A DNA stretch of 62,635 bases from assembly GCA_003280605.1 (NCBI GenBank), contig QCEM01000011.1:1-62635 (forward strand), given 5' to 3'. Positions 1-9,327 of this stretch are shown in pieces. The DNA is from SAR116 cluster bacterium AG-355-O21. Its GTDB lineage: Bacteria > Pseudomonadota > Alphaproteobacteria > Thalassobaculales > Thalassobaculaceae. The first letter of the stretch is position 1; each line of letters starts with the position of its first letter. A program made the position numbers and the translations under genes. The notes beneath the pieces were generated by a model. That model ran no database searches. It was not told where the DNA came from and was given only the letters and a program-made list of their open reading frames with translations.

Positions 1-201
1 CAGGGTTTGAAATTGCAGGCCAAGCCCCACCCGGGCCAGAAAAAGCAAAGCCAGTATTTTCCAACGCATCACCTAAAATCACATCCGGTAAAATCAATGC
101 ACATCTGGGCGGTGCCGGAAAGCTATCTCTCAAAACCCGCGATGCCGTTAGGTGATCATGGATTTTTGACGCTGTCCAGCGCCGCCACTTGCGGTGCCGG
201 A

Positions 202-906
202 TCAGCGTGCGGCAATCATACCCGGCACCTCAATGATGAGGATTTCCGCCGTCGGTGCCGCCTGCAGTGTGATCGCTGTTTCATCGCTGATGGCAATGCC
301 GTCACCTTTGTGCGCAAGCATTTCATTGACCTGCACACTGCCGTCGGAAACCAAGACATAAGCTTTCCCTTTAATGGCATGGCGCAGCGGTTGTGCGGCC
401 GTGATGCGGCCGGCGTAAATGCGCGCGTCCTGGTTAATTTGTAAAGGTGCGGTGCCATCCCCCGAGACCAGCAGATTGAGATGCTCAACAACAGGTTCGG
501 TCGGACATTCCGCCATGTCCCAGACCGGCGTAATGCCATGCTGTTTTGGCGTGATCCAAATCTGATATAAACTGGTTTCCTCGGCCTCAAGATTATATTC
601 GGCGTGCACGATGCCGCTGCCGGCGCTCATCACCTGCACATTGCCGGCGCTGGTGCGACCGCGATTGCCTTGATTGTCTTGGTGGCTGATGGCGCCTCGC
701 CGGACATAGGTAATAATCTCCATATCGCGGTGTGGATGCGGGTCAAAACCTGTTGCAGGCGCAATCAGGTCATCATTAATGACCAGCAGCTCACCATGGC
801 TCATCTTCTGCGGGTCAACATAATTGGCAAAGCTGAAGTGATGTTTGGCATTGAGCCAGCCATGATCGGCGCCGCCAAGGTCCCCATAGGCATGATGAGT
901 GAGCAT
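202..906 (-). CDS. Pirin family protein
   Basis: This is a 234-residue bicupin of the pirin/YhhW family, cytoplasmic proteins with a mononuclear metal site; some members have quercetinase activity and others bind transcription regulators. The metal ligands are visible as H57, H59, H101 and E103, the usual His-His-His-Glu set. The reading frame stays open upstream to 1020, but the start at 906 is preferred because a GGAGAG ribosome site lies five bases upstream and the N-terminus MLTHHAYGDLG begins where the family normally begins. It is divergent from the aminotransferase at 1097. The family call is firm; the physiological substrate cannot be read from the sequence. Confidence 0.93.
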   Translation of the reverse strand: MLTHHAYGDLGGADHGWLNAKHHFSFANYVDPQKMSHGELLVINDDLIAPATGFDPHPHRDMEIITYVRRGAISHQDNQGNRGRTSAGNVQVMSAGSGIVHAEYNLEAEETSLYQIWITPKQHGITPVWDMAECPTEPVVEHLNLLVSGDGTAPLQINQDARIYAGRITAAQPLRHAIKGKAYVLVSDGSVQVNEMLAHKGDGIAISDETAITLQAAPTAEILIIEVPGMIAAR

Positions 907-1096
907 GTTTTTCTCTCCAACGTGATGCGCGCATTGCGATCCCTTACATAAGGCCGCCGCCCGCAAAGATAAGCCTAAAAAAAGCCAGCAATGGCGGTCA
1001 CGGCAGAAGCAAACCTTCACCGCCGCGACCGCGGCCCCTCAAAAAGCTGGTTTTATGGCCGCAGATTGGCTTTAGTTACAGCAGAGGAGATAAGAT

Positions 1097-2428
1097 TTGA
1101 CACATTTGTTCCACCGCCAAACCAGCGCCGACATGCCGGTCGCGGTGTCGGGGCACGGCCCCTACATCGTTGATGCCGCCGGTAAACACTATCTTGATGC
1201 TTGCGGCGGGGCGGCAGTGTCCTGTCTTGGCCATGATCATGCAGCGGTTAAAGAGGCGATTAAGCAACAGCTTGATCACATCGCCTGGGCCCATAGCGGC
1301 TTTTTCAGCTCACCACCGGCAGAAGAACTCGGCAGGCTTTTGGCCAACCTTGCACCCGGCGACATTAACCATGTTTACCTTTTATCCGGTGGCTCGGAAG
1401 CGGTGGAAGCGGCATTAAAACTTGCCCGGCAATTTCACCTTGAGCGCGGCGCAACTGAGAAATCTGAGATCATTGCCCGCCGTCAATCCTATCACGGCAA
1501 CACCCTGGGCGCATTGGCGGCAGGCGGCAATATTCCACGCAAACAACCGTTTCTGCCGCTGATGAGTGCGAACATGCATCATATCGGCCCCTGTTATTAC
1601 TGGCGCTGGGCTGAGGCCGGCGAAAGTGAATTTGACTATGGTCAACGCATGGCCAATGAGCTGGCCGATAAAATTCAGGAATTGGGCCCGGAAAATGTGG
1701 CCGCGTTCATTGCTGAACCGGTGGTCGGCGCGACCCTCGGGGCGGTGCCTGCAGTCGACGGCTACTTCGCCCGCATCCGCGAGATTTGCGATCAGAACGA
1801 TGTCTTGTTGATCCTCGATGAGGTGATGTGCGGGATGGGCCGGACCGGTTATCTTTTCGCCTCGGAATATGACCGGATCACACCTGACATCGTCTGTATC
1901 GCAAAAGGTCTGGGGGCCGGCTATCAGCCGATTGGCGCGATGCTCTGCCATCAGCGGATTTACGCCGCAATCGAACAGGGCAGCGGGTTTTTCCAGCATG
2001 GGCATACCTATCTTGCGCATGCTGCGGCAGCCGCCGGGGCGCTGGCCGTGATGACCGAAATTAGCTCTCCAGCAATGCTGGCACAGGTTCATGACACCGG
2101 CCAATCCTTGTTCAATCGGTTGCAGGAAAGCTTTGGTCAGCATCCGTTTATTGGCGACATCCGAGGCCGTGGGTTGTTCTGGGGGCTGGAATTTGTGGCC
2201 GACAGGGAGACCAAAGCAGCGTTCGATCCAAACCACAAACTGGCTAAGAAACTGAAGCAGATTGCCTTTGATCGCGGCCTGATGATCTACCCTATGAGCG
2301 GCACGGTTGACGGCATTGAAGGCGACCACGTGCTGCTGGCGCCGCCGTATATTTTTGACGACAGCCATCTGGATGAATTGATTGACAAGCTGCAGCTGAC
2401 CGTTGATGACGCCGTCGCACAACTTTAG
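1097..2428 (+). CDS. Class III PLP-dependent aminotransferase
   Basis: This 443-residue protein is a fold-type I, class III (omega) aminotransferase that moves an amino group between an amine or omega-amino acid and an oxo acid. The phosphate-binding motif SGGSEAVE is at about residues 97-104, the pyridine-contacting DEV at 241-243, and the Schiff-base lysine is K270 in IAKGLGAGYQPIG. Length is normal for the family. The start is TTG, supported by an AGAGGAG ribosome site about nine bases upstream; no ATG fits better. It stands alone, divergent from the pirin gene and convergent with the DUF3108 gene. Class III members act on many substrates, so none is assigned. Confidence 0.93.
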   Translation: MTHLFHRQTSADMPVAVSGHGPYIVDAAGKHYLDACGGAAVSCLGHDHAAVKEAIKQQLDHIAWAHSGFFSSPPAEELGRLLANLAPGDINHVYLLSGGSEAVEAALKLARQFHLERGATEKSEIIARRQSYHGNTLGALAAGGNIPRKQPFLPLMSANMHHIGPCYYWRWAEAGESEFDYGQRMANELADKIQELGPENVAAFIAEPVVGATLGAVPAVDGYFARIREICDQNDVLLILDEVMCGMGRTGYLFASEYDRITPDIVCIAKGLGAGYQPIGAMLCHQRIYAAIEQGSGFFQHGHTYLAHAAAAAGALAVMTEISSPAMLAQVHDTGQSLFNRLQESFGQHPFIGDIRGRGLFWGLEFVADRETKAAFDPNHKLAKKLKQIAFDRGLMIYPMSGTVDGIEGDHVLLAPPYIFDDSHLDELIDKLQLTVDDAVAQL

Positions 2429-2446
2429 ACACAACCGCGCTAGAGG

Positions 2447-3316
2447 TTAGCTTTTGGCATCAAAGGTTGGCGAGGTGAGATGCAGAAAAATCGTCGCCAG
2501 GGCAGTTTCGGTGCGGACCCGCACCGGCAGCCACATGGCCAAGTCATCACGGCGGGCAAACCAAACCTCGATCACCGGCGCTGCCTGGTCTTTACCGAAC
2601 CATGATTTTTTATAGCCGCCCGCACGCACCGCATAGGTCATTTGGCATTTCTCGGCGCGGCCCTGAAACCGGCTATACGATGAGGCTTGCAGATCTTCGC
2701 TACCAAGATGCCGGAACTGCACGTCAGAACGAATTTTGCCATTAAAAATCGGCATCATGCCGGAACACAGCGCAGTGGCGGTCGGTTGCATGGCGAGCTG
2801 CATAAAAGTCGCGATTGGATCACGGCTATCTTGCTGCAGCGACGGCGGCACCGGATCACGTTCGTCGGCGGGGATCGGCGGCGTAATAGCGACCTCAAAA
2901 TTGCCCTGCGGCAAGCGCTGCAGCTCAATTCGGCGCTGCTTACCGCTATACGCCGACTTTAAAGAAAAACGCTGATCCGAACCAGGCGGCCAAGCGCCCC
3001 TGCCATGCACCGCCGAGTGAAAAGATGACAAATAGTCCAGAAAACCAGTCGACCGGGTCGCGCTGGTGACCGCATAACGGCCTTCCGCTAGGGTAATTGA
3101 CACATCAACCCGCACCGCTTCCAAACCACCGTAATAGCCCACATAGTCAAGCTTCAGGGCTTTATCGGCAAACCCTGTTTGTGACCCCAGCACTGTTATC
3201 AACCCTGTCCAGAGGGCCAATTTCATCGACCTGAGAAGCCACCGATAGCGATCTTTCGTTTGCTGCAGCATATCCGTTCCACACCGTCTTAGCAGGTGGT
3301 TGAGCGGGTCCATCAT
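2447..3316 (-). CDS. DUF3108 family exported protein
   Basis: The protein resembles DUF3108, an uncharacterised family of exported proteins common in alphaproteobacteria. The pattern LDYVGYYGGLEAVRVDVSI followed by a long beta-rich domain is typical. A hydrophobic segment ending in GFA-DKA looks like a signal peptide. As annotated (289 residues) about 30 residues precede it; an internal ATG at 3226 would put the signal peptide at the N-terminus, so the true start is uncertain. The longer start overlaps the stop of the upstream transporter by four bases (ATGA), suggesting translational coupling. The likely location is periplasm or inner-membrane face. The molecular role is unknown. Confidence 0.8.
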   Translation of the reverse strand: MMDPLNHLLRRCGTDMLQQTKDRYRWLLRSMKLALWTGLITVLGSQTGFADKALKLDYVGYYGGLEAVRVDVSITLAEGRYAVTSATRSTGFLDYLSSFHSAVHGRGAWPPGSDQRFSLKSAYSGKQRRIELQRLPQGNFEVAITPPIPADERDPVPPSLQQDSRDPIATFMQLAMQPTATALCSGMMPIFNGKIRSDVQFRHLGSEDLQASSYSRFQGRAEKCQMTYAVRAGGYKKSWFGKDQAAPVIEVWFARRDDLAMWLPVRVRTETALATIFLHLTSPTFDAKS

Positions 3317-4221
3317 TGCTTCGCCCGCCCCTCCCGATGGATGATATATAGCCCCGAGGAAATGATTACCAATACCCCCAGGCCCGTCAGCGGACTTGGA
3401 AAGTCATCAAAGAAGATCAAGCCGAAGACAGTCGCGCCGATAATCTCTAAGTAACTCAGCGGTGCCAGAACGCCGGCGGCGACACGCTGAAATGCTGCCG
3501 TAATCGCCAAATGACCAAGTAAAGAAATCACCCCGACCAGCGCCATCCACAGCCACGCCGAATAGCTTGCCCAGACCGGATCAAACGGCTGAAAGCCGAC
3601 ATAATCGCCGATAAGCAAGCTCAAGGACATAAAACCAAGACCGGAAAGACCGACGCTGAACTGCAGGGCAAACGGCCCATATTTCTGACTTTGGCGACGG
3701 GTCATGGCCAAATAAATAGCAAAGCTAAGCGCCGCCAGAAGCGGCAAAGTTGCTGTCCAGCCAAACACCAACCAACTTGGTTGCACCACCAGCATGGCGC
3801 CGATAAAGCCCACAAAAATAGCCACATAGCGCCGCCAGCCAATGGTTTCACCAAGGAAGACGACAGAGATCAAAACCAGCATGAACGGTTGCACGAAGAA
3901 AATGGCGATGGCATCGGCTATCGGCATGACCTGGACCGCAGCGAAAATGAACATGGTTGCCAAAGCCAAGGTAATCCCACGGATACATTGTGGCAGGATA
4001 TCCTGTGCCGCCAGGCGGCCAATACTGCGCCAGAGAAACGGTAATAAGACGATGGTCTGAAAGGCGAACCGCGCCCAGGTGACCTGCCCTGCCGGCACCG
4101 TTGTTGACAGATGTTTGGCGATCGCATCAATGCCCGGCATCAACAGCATGGCAATGACCATGAAGGCAATACCGATATTGGTATCGCGTTGCGGGCCGCT
4201 TAATCTGCTTGCATTAGACAT
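3313..4221 (-). CDS. EamA/DMT family transporter
   Basis: This 302-residue, strongly hydrophobic protein has about ten predicted membrane segments in two halves, the layout of the drug/metabolite transporter superfamily with two EamA repeats. The N-terminal part reads GIAFMVIAMLLMPGIDAIAK, close to other S-adenosylmethionine- or small-metabolite-exporter-like EamA proteins. It acts in the inner membrane as an exporter or permease for an unidentified small metabolite. Its stop overlaps the start of the DUF3108 gene by four bases, so the two probably share a transcript. Substrate cannot be inferred from the sequence. Confidence 0.9.
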   Translation of the reverse strand: MSNASRLSGPQRDTNIGIAFMVIAMLLMPGIDAIAKHLSTTVPAGQVTWARFAFQTIVLLPFLWRSIGRLAAQDILPQCIRGITLALATMFIFAAVQVMPIADAIAIFFVQPFMLVLISVVFLGETIGWRRYVAIFVGFIGAMLVVQPSWLVFGWTATLPLLAALSFAIYLAMTRRQSQKYGPFALQFSVGLSGLGFMSLSLLIGDYVGFQPFDPVWASYSAWLWMALVGVISLLGHLAITAAFQRVAAGVLAPLSYLEIIGATVFGLIFFDDFPSPLTGLGVLVIISSGLYIIHREGRAKQ

Positions 4222-4341
4222 GGGCCAGCATGGGCGCAGTTCGGACGAAACACAATCATCAAAACAGTGCCGCTAAGGAAATCTCACCGCTGAACGGCTG
4301 GTCGATTTAATGTGTCGCCGGCCAGGCGGCCGATTAACCGA

Positions 4342-4605
4342 TCATTTCACCACCAACTCAAGAGGGGCCGCCGATAACCGCTCGGGGACAGTGTCGGTAA
4401 CCAGGACTGTTTCCCCTAAGCTCATGGCCTGATGGCGGTGGCTGTCCATCAAAATCATATGCAGGAAAAACACCATTCCAGGGACTGCGACAACCGGGTT
4501 ATCGCGATAGAACATCGGATAGTCCATCCAAATTGGTGCAAAGACCGCACCAAGTGAGTATCCACAGGCGTTTGACCGCACATGATTAAATCCGGCATCG
4601 TCCAT
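4342..4605 (-). pseudogene. Truncated C-terminal remnant of an M24 peptidase
   Basis: The 87 residues match only the C-terminal end of creatinase/Xaa-Pro-dipeptidase-type M24 proteins: NACGYSLGA, then WMDYPMFYRDNP, PGMVFFLHMILMDS, SLGETVLVT and ERLSAAPLELVVK. Full-length members have roughly 380-400 residues, so about three quarters is missing, including the aspartates and first histidine of the metal site. Only about 15 unrelated codons stay open upstream before a stop. A strong AGGAGG ribosome site lies five bases before the ATG, so a short protein could still be made, but it could not be a working peptidase. It lies 53 bases downstream of the PhyH gene, on the same strand. Confidence 0.8.
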
Positions 4606-4658
4606 AACCGCCTCCTGTTGCTTCCGCCACCACGCCGATCGGTGAGGTTGTTTTTACG

Positions 4659-5474
4659 TCACGGGCTATCGTTCATCATGACAGCGTTACGGGCCCCGGA
4701 AATCTCCTGCCAATGGGCCAAGTCGGCATCGGTCAGCAGGCCGGACGGTGGCCGGCAGCGCCGAAAATGCTGATATTGATCGACACCGCGCACCAGCATG
4801 GCCGCCATTTGTCCGCCCTCAACCTGCCGCATGTGCGTGGGAATAAAACGGATCGCCAAGCCAATCCGGCGATCATCGGAAATATTCGGGTGTGAGGCGT
4901 GAAAAACCTTACCGTGATGTAAAGACATTTGCCCTGGCCGCAATTCAATCTCAACGGCGTCATCCTCGGCAACCTCAACAACCATTTCCTGACCTCGGGT
5001 CAGCAGGTTATCGGGGTCATGGGTATCGCGGTGCGCAATGGTTTGATTTTGGCTGCCAGCAACAAATCGCATACAGCCGCTTTTGGTCGTGGCCGGTGAC
5101 AGAGCGATCCAGGCGCTCACCTCTTCCTCGCCCTCAAGCCCCCAATAGGTTAGGTCCTGATGCCAGGAAACAAAGCTGGTTGTCTTCGCTTCTTTAATGA
5201 AGAACGGGCAATCAAGCGCCAACAGATTCTCGCCAAGCAGCGCCGCCACAGGGTCTGTCACCGCAGGCAGCCGGGAAATTTCATCGACAAACGGCAAGAC
5301 CAAGTTTGGATATCGCCGCAGGCAAGTCTTGGTGTTGATGAGGTCGGGAAATTGTGTTTCCGCCGCCTCTAATGCGGCCCGATAGGTGGCCGCTTTAGCT
5401 TCGCTCATAACGGTGATGGGAAACACAAAGCCATCCCGGTCAAACCGCGCTTTCAGCTCATCTATCGCCTGCAT
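4659..5474 (-). CDS. Phytanoyl-CoA dioxygenase (PhyH) family protein
   Basis: This is a 271-residue Fe(II)/2-oxoglutarate-dependent oxygenase of the PhyH family, which hydroxylates or otherwise oxidises a small substrate using O2 and 2-oxoglutarate. The iron-binding triad is visible as H105 and D107 in SWHQDLTYWG and H192 in VFHASHPN; R202/R203 or R209 would bind 2-oxoglutarate. Length is normal. It is divergent from the enolase-superfamily gene at 5626 and precedes the M24 remnant. Bacterial PhyH proteins act on many substrates, including phosphonates, osmolytes and natural-product intermediates, so none is assigned. No signal peptide is seen, so it is probably cytoplasmic. Confidence 0.9.
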   Translation of the reverse strand: MQAIDELKARFDRDGFVFPITVMSEAKAATYRAALEAAETQFPDLINTKTCLRRYPNLVLPFVDEISRLPAVTDPVAALLGENLLALDCPFFIKEAKTTSFVSWHQDLTYWGLEGEEEVSAWIALSPATTKSGCMRFVAGSQNQTIAHRDTHDPDNLLTRGQEMVVEVAEDDAVEIELRPGQMSLHHGKVFHASHPNISDDRRIGLAIRFIPTHMRQVEGGQMAAMLVRGVDQYQHFRRCRPPSGLLTDADLAHWQEISGARNAVMMNDSP

Positions 5475-5625
5475 TTTCGTACTCTCCCCATGCTTTTCTT
5501 ATGCTGCTTGCCAGGCCTGATTTTGCGTGCCAGCCTACCGCAAATTCTTGCAACCGCAAATCATCACCTGCGCCCGCAGGATCCGTGCAGGCAAAATTCT
5601 TGCCGATGTTCTCAGGAGCCCTCAA

Positions 5626-6765
5626 ATGGCATCTACCATAACCAGCGTCGAGTTTCATGTGCTGCAAACAGCGGCCGAAAAGCGCCCCCATTGGGTAAGC
5701 TTATTTAAAGTCCCAAATGCCAATGAGCTTTTGGTCCGTCTGCGCACCAGCGACGGTGTTGAGGGCTTTGGTTTGGCGACCAGTTATACCGATATCAGCC
5801 CCATTACGCGGGTTCTAAAAGCTGACTTCGCCGAGGAAATCATCGGCATGGACGCGCATGCTCCTGAGCGTTTGTATGAAAAACTATTCGGCTTAACGGC
5901 AACCCGTCTTGCCGCTGAAAATGGCTGGGCTCGGGAAGCTTTGATCCGCATTTCCTCGGCTGTCGATTTAGCCTGCTGGGACATCGTCGGCAAAAGCGCC
6001 GATATGCCCCTGTACCGGCTATTTGGTGGTTATCGTAATCAGGTCCCCTGCTATGTCACCTGCGCCTATTACCGTGACGGTAAGGATAATGTTGAATTAC
6101 GTGATGAGATCGAAATGCTGGTCGGCCAAGGCCACCAAGGGTTCAAAGGTAAGGTCGGCGGTCTCAGTTTGGCCGAAGATATGGCCCGTATGGAGATCGT
6201 CCGCGATGTCATCGGCCCGGACCGTGATTTGATGATTGACGTTAATCGTGCCTGGGATTTGAAAACCGCCATTGAGGGTGCCCGCGCGCTGGAAAACTTA
6301 AACCCGGTTTGGTTAGAAGAACCTGTGCGCTGGACCGATGATCGGCGGGAATTGAAACTGCTCGCGCAAAAAACGACCATCCCGCTGTCCGGCGGCGAGA
6401 GCGAGCTGACCAGCTATGGGTGCCGGGCAATGTTAGAGGAGCAGGCGATCCAAATCCTACAGTTTGACTGCACCATGTTCGGTGGTTTCACCGAGGGCCG
6501 TAAACTGGCCGCGCTGTGTGAGTTAAACCATGTTGATGTGGCCCCGCATCACGATTGCTTCATTCACGCGCCGCTGGTCGCCGCCAGTCCGGCAGGCCGC
6601 ATTGTGGAATCTTTCACCGACCCCGAACGCGACCCGCTACAAGCTGAACTCTTTGAAAACCCGCCCAAAATTGCCGATGGCTGGTTAACCTTGAATGAAG
6701 CTCCCGGAATTGGCTTAACGCTCTCGGCCGAGGCCTTAAAGAAATTTGCCACCCCGGTCACCTGA
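5626..6765 (+). CDS. Mandelate racemase/muconate lactonizing enzyme family protein
   Basis: This 379-residue enolase-superfamily enzyme abstracts a proton alpha to a carboxylate, usually for sugar-acid dehydration or racemisation. Metal ligands are D205 (MIDVNRAWD), E231 or E232 (LEEPVRW) and E258 (LSGGESE). A KGK pair at K174/K176 and a D281/H308 pair (LQFDCTM, VAPHHD) give acid-base residues on both faces, as in the mandelate-racemase subgroup. The frame is open from 5527, but ATG 5626 has an AGGAG site eight bases upstream and begins the family N-terminus. The SDR gene converges from downstream, eight bases beyond the stop. A sugar-acid dehydratase is plausible; the exact substrate is unknown. 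Confidence 0.9.
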   Translation: MASTITSVEFHVLQTAAEKRPHWVSLFKVPNANELLVRLRTSDGVEGFGLATSYTDISPITRVLKADFAEEIIGMDAHAPERLYEKLFGLTATRLAAENGWAREALIRISSAVDLACWDIVGKSADMPLYRLFGGYRNQVPCYVTCAYYRDGKDNVELRDEIEMLVGQGHQGFKGKVGGLSLAEDMARMEIVRDVIGPDRDLMIDVNRAWDLKTAIEGARALENLNPVWLEEPVRWTDDRRELKLLAQKTTIPLSGGESELTSYGCRAMLEEQAIQILQFDCTMFGGFTEGRKLAALCELNHVDVAPHHDCFIHAPLVAASPAGRIVESFTDPERDPLQAELFENPPKIADGWLTLNEAPGIGLTLSAEALKKFATPVT

Positions 6766-6772
6766 GCCAAGA

Positions 6773-7567
6773 TTACCGGGCCGTCATCCCGCCGTCGACC
6801 ACCATTGCCGAGCCGGTCATAAAACCGGCATCGTCAGAGGCCAGAAAAACAATTGCTTTGGCGACATCTTCGGTGGTTCCCAAGCGACCGATCGGATGGC
6901 CTGCGATTGCTACCTTTTCAGCACCGGCGAGATCATTGGTGCCGTGTTGCTCGGCTCGAGCCACAAAGGTTTGCGTGCCCATGTCTGTCTCGATGACGCC
7001 GGGATGAACCGAATTCACACGAATGCGATAGCCTTTACGGCCAAAATTCAGGGCCGTTGATTTGGTGAATAATGTCACCCCGCCTTTGGTCATTGAGTAC
7101 AGCGGATCCAGTTCTGAGCCAACCAATCCGGCAACCGAGGCAAGGTTAACAATGGCGCTGCCATGGGCGCTCTGCTCGCCGCGCGCTTTGAGGGCGCGAA
7201 CCACTTGCTTGGTGCCTAGCCAAACACCGGTCAAATTTACCGACGCTAAGCGCTGCCATTCTTCAACGGAAACCTCCTCGAAATCACGGCCGAGAAAGAT
7301 ACCAGCGTTATTGACCAGGATATCAAGCCCGCCGAATTGATTTTCGGCCAGGGAAATAGCCGCATCCCAGGCGGCCTCACTGGTCACGTCAAGGGGAATG
7401 AATGCGGCCTGATCACCTAATTCTTCAGCCGTTGCGCGGCCAGCGGTCTCCAGCACATCGCCAAGAACCACTTTCGCGCCGGCGGCCACCATTTGCCGTG
7501 CTGTCTCTGCGCCTATCCCACGTGCCGCACCTGAAATCAGCGCAACTTTACCTACCAAACTGTTCAT
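6773..7567 (-). CDS. SDR family NAD-dependent oxidoreductase
   Basis: This classical short-chain dehydrogenase has 264 residues from the chosen start. The nucleotide motif is GAARGIG (13-19), the structural NNAG is at 86-89, and the catalytic set is N111, S144, Y157 and K161. An aspartate at the end of the second strand (D37 in VVLGDV) predicts NAD(H) rather than NADP(H). An ATG five codons upstream (7582) is also possible, but the inner ATG is better spaced from GGGAG. It converges on the enolase-superfamily gene. It could oxidise a sugar, sugar acid or secondary alcohol in the same catabolic route, but that is only inferred from position. Confidence 0.92.
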   Translation of the reverse strand: MNSLVGKVALISGAARGIGAETARQMVAAGAKVVLGDVLETAGRATAEELGDQAAFIPLDVTSEAAWDAAISLAENQFGGLDILVNNAGIFLGRDFEEVSVEEWQRLASVNLTGVWLGTKQVVRALKARGEQSAHGSAIVNLASVAGLVGSELDPLYSMTKGGVTLFTKSTALNFGRKGYRIRVNSVHPGVIETDMGTQTFVARAEQHGTNDLAGAEKVAIAGHPIGRLGTTEDVAKAIVFLASDDAGFMTGSAMVVDGGMTAR

Positions 7568-7822
7568 TCCCTCATCTCCCATTGTTTTTCCGAGGCCAAC
7601 CTCGCCTTGGTATCAAGCTGGTTAATCTAACGTTCCTGCTCTCTCCTTCGAGGTCAATGGTTTCTGCATCCAGATCGCAAATTTGCCGCGCTTTATTCAC
7701 GCTCTAGCCAAGATGCGATGTTTTCGACTAGGCTGCTGGCGAAATCCATCGGTTATCGCCGCCGGCCGGCTCATCGGCAGTGCTGCGGGCCGCTTCTGAA
7801 GTCCACCCAAATAGAGGTCGTC

Positions 7823-8902
7823 ATGCTTTTTGATCCGCTGCAGTTTCCTTCCGGCCAGTCGATGCCCAACCGCTTTATGCTGGCACCGCTGACCAATCAG
7901 CAAAGCCATGACGACGGCACCCTTTCGGATGCGGAATTTCAGTGGTTAACCATGCGCGCCAAGGGCGGGTTTGGCATGACCATGACCTGCGGGGTTTATG
8001 TCAGTGACGAAGGCAAAGGCTTCCCAGGTCAACTCGGGCTGACACATGCCGGCCATTTAGACGGCCATCGGCGCTTTGCCAAAGCCATTAAGGATGAAGG
8101 CAGCATGGCCATTATGCAGTTGATCCATGGTGGTTTGCGGGCTCTGCAGCCAACGGCCGGTGGGCAACCATTGGCGCCCAGCGACGACGATCGCAAAGGC
8201 GCCCGGGCGATGACGCTGGAGGAAGTTCATCGCACCCGAGATAGCTTCATTCAAGCTGCCGTTTGGGCCGAAGAAACAGGCTATGACGGGGTCGAGTTAC
8301 ATGGTGCCCATGGCTATCTGCTGTGCCAATTCATCAGCCCAACGATCAATCAGCGCAGCGATGAATATGGTGGATCACTGGAAAATCGAACCCGCCTCAT
8401 GCGTGAGATTATCGATGGTATTCGCGCCCGTTGCCGGCCTGACTTTGTCCTCGGTGTGCGGCTTTCGCCAGAGCGGTTCGGCATGCAAATGGCGGAAATT
8501 AAGAGCTTTTATGCAAGCCTTTGCGCGGCCGCTCAGATTGACTTTATCGATATGTCCCTCTGGGATGTTTTCAAACAGCCGGAAGAAGATGCCTTTAAAG
8601 GAAAAACGCTGCTTGCCCATTTCGTTGAGATTGATCGCCAAGCAGTCAAACTGACGGTTGCAGGAAAGATTACCACCGGCGCCGAGGTGGCAGCGGTCAT
8701 GGCCGGCGGGGTTGATTTTGTCGCCATTGGTCGCGCCGGCATCCTGCATCATGACCTGCCGCAGCGGGTGCAAGCCGATGCCAATTTTGAACCGATTGCA
8801 CTGCCGGCATCACGCGCCCATTTAACCGCTGAAGGGCTGAGCCCAAAATTCATCACCTATATGGGTAATTGGAAAGGTTTTGTCGAAGCCGATGGGGCCT
8901 AA
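7823..8902 (+). CDS. Old Yellow Enzyme-type NADH:flavin oxidoreductase
   Basis: The 359-residue protein is an FMN-binding TIM barrel of the OYE family, reducing activated alkenes or related electrophiles with NAD(P)H. The N-terminus PNRFMLAPLTNQ, the active-site stretch GVELHGAHGYLLCQF and the FMN loop NQRSDEYGGSLENR are characteristic, as is the C-terminal GVDFVAIGRAGI. The frame opens at 7718, but the ATG at 7823 follows an AGAGG site and begins the conserved domain. The lipocalin-like gene follows after six bases, so the two are probably co-transcribed. The physiological substrate is not apparent. Confidence 0.92.
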   Translation: MLFDPLQFPSGQSMPNRFMLAPLTNQQSHDDGTLSDAEFQWLTMRAKGGFGMTMTCGVYVSDEGKGFPGQLGLTHAGHLDGHRRFAKAIKDEGSMAIMQLIHGGLRALQPTAGGQPLAPSDDDRKGARAMTLEEVHRTRDSFIQAAVWAEETGYDGVELHGAHGYLLCQFISPTINQRSDEYGGSLENRTRLMREIIDGIRARCRPDFVLGVRLSPERFGMQMAEIKSFYASLCAAAQIDFIDMSLWDVFKQPEEDAFKGKTLLAHFVEIDRQAVKLTVAGKITTGAEVAAVMAGGVDFVAIGRAGILHHDLPQRVQADANFEPIALPASRAHLTAEGLSPKFITYMGNWKGFVEADGA

Positions 8903-8908
8903 TCAACA

Positions 8909-9313
8909 ATGACCGGTAATGATGATGTGTTTGGTACCTGGGCGCTGGTGCGCACGGAAGCCGTGGCCACCGATGGCGACCAGATGCCTGCCCCCTATGG
9001 CGGCGCGGCGGCCATGGGCCGGCTAACCCTGGCGGCAAATGGCCGGATGATCGCGGTAATCTGTGATGGCCGCACAGGCCTGGCCGATGACACCGCCCGC
9101 GAGTATATTTCTTATTGCGGGGCATTTACCTTTGACGGCAAACAGTTGATCACAACCGTCGACGCCGCCGCCGATCAGGCGCGCTTGGGCAGCAAACAAA
9201 TCCGCCAAGTGGATTTTGAAGATGACTTAATGGTGCTGCGGCCACCGGCCAAGTCCTATGGCGGCAAACCGGAGCAACGGGCTCTTTATTGGCGCCGGAT
9301 CGCCGCCGAATAA
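8909..9313 (+). CDS. Lipocalin-like domain protein
   Basis: This small protein of 134 residues matches the bacterial lipocalin-like family (Lipocalin_5 type). It opens with a GTWALVRTEA strand, continues with a GRLTLAANGRMIAVI hairpin and ends RALYWRRI. The family is predicted to form a small beta barrel binding a hydrophobic ligand. No signal peptide is present, so it is probably cytoplasmic. It begins six bases after the OYE gene with a weak ribosome site, consistent with translation coupled to that gene. Its association with the OYE homologue suggests handling of the same substrate, but this is inference. Confidence 0.78.
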   Translation: MTGNDDVFGTWALVRTEAVATDGDQMPAPYGGAAAMGRLTLAANGRMIAVICDGRTGLADDTAREYISYCGAFTFDGKQLITTVDAAADQARLGSKQIRQVDFEDDLMVLRPPAKSYGGKPEQRALYWRRIAAE

Positions 9314-9327
9314 CGCCAAAACCGAAG

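Noticed and set aside
1-201. A plus-strand frame from 7 to 444 at the left edge
   Set aside because: It runs antisense into the pirin gene, has no domain and no convincing start; bases 1-201 hold nothing I can identify.
1415-2434. A 339-codon minus-strand open frame
   Set aside because: It lies antisense to the aminotransferase gene, which has all catalytic motifs; the antisense translation resembles no family.
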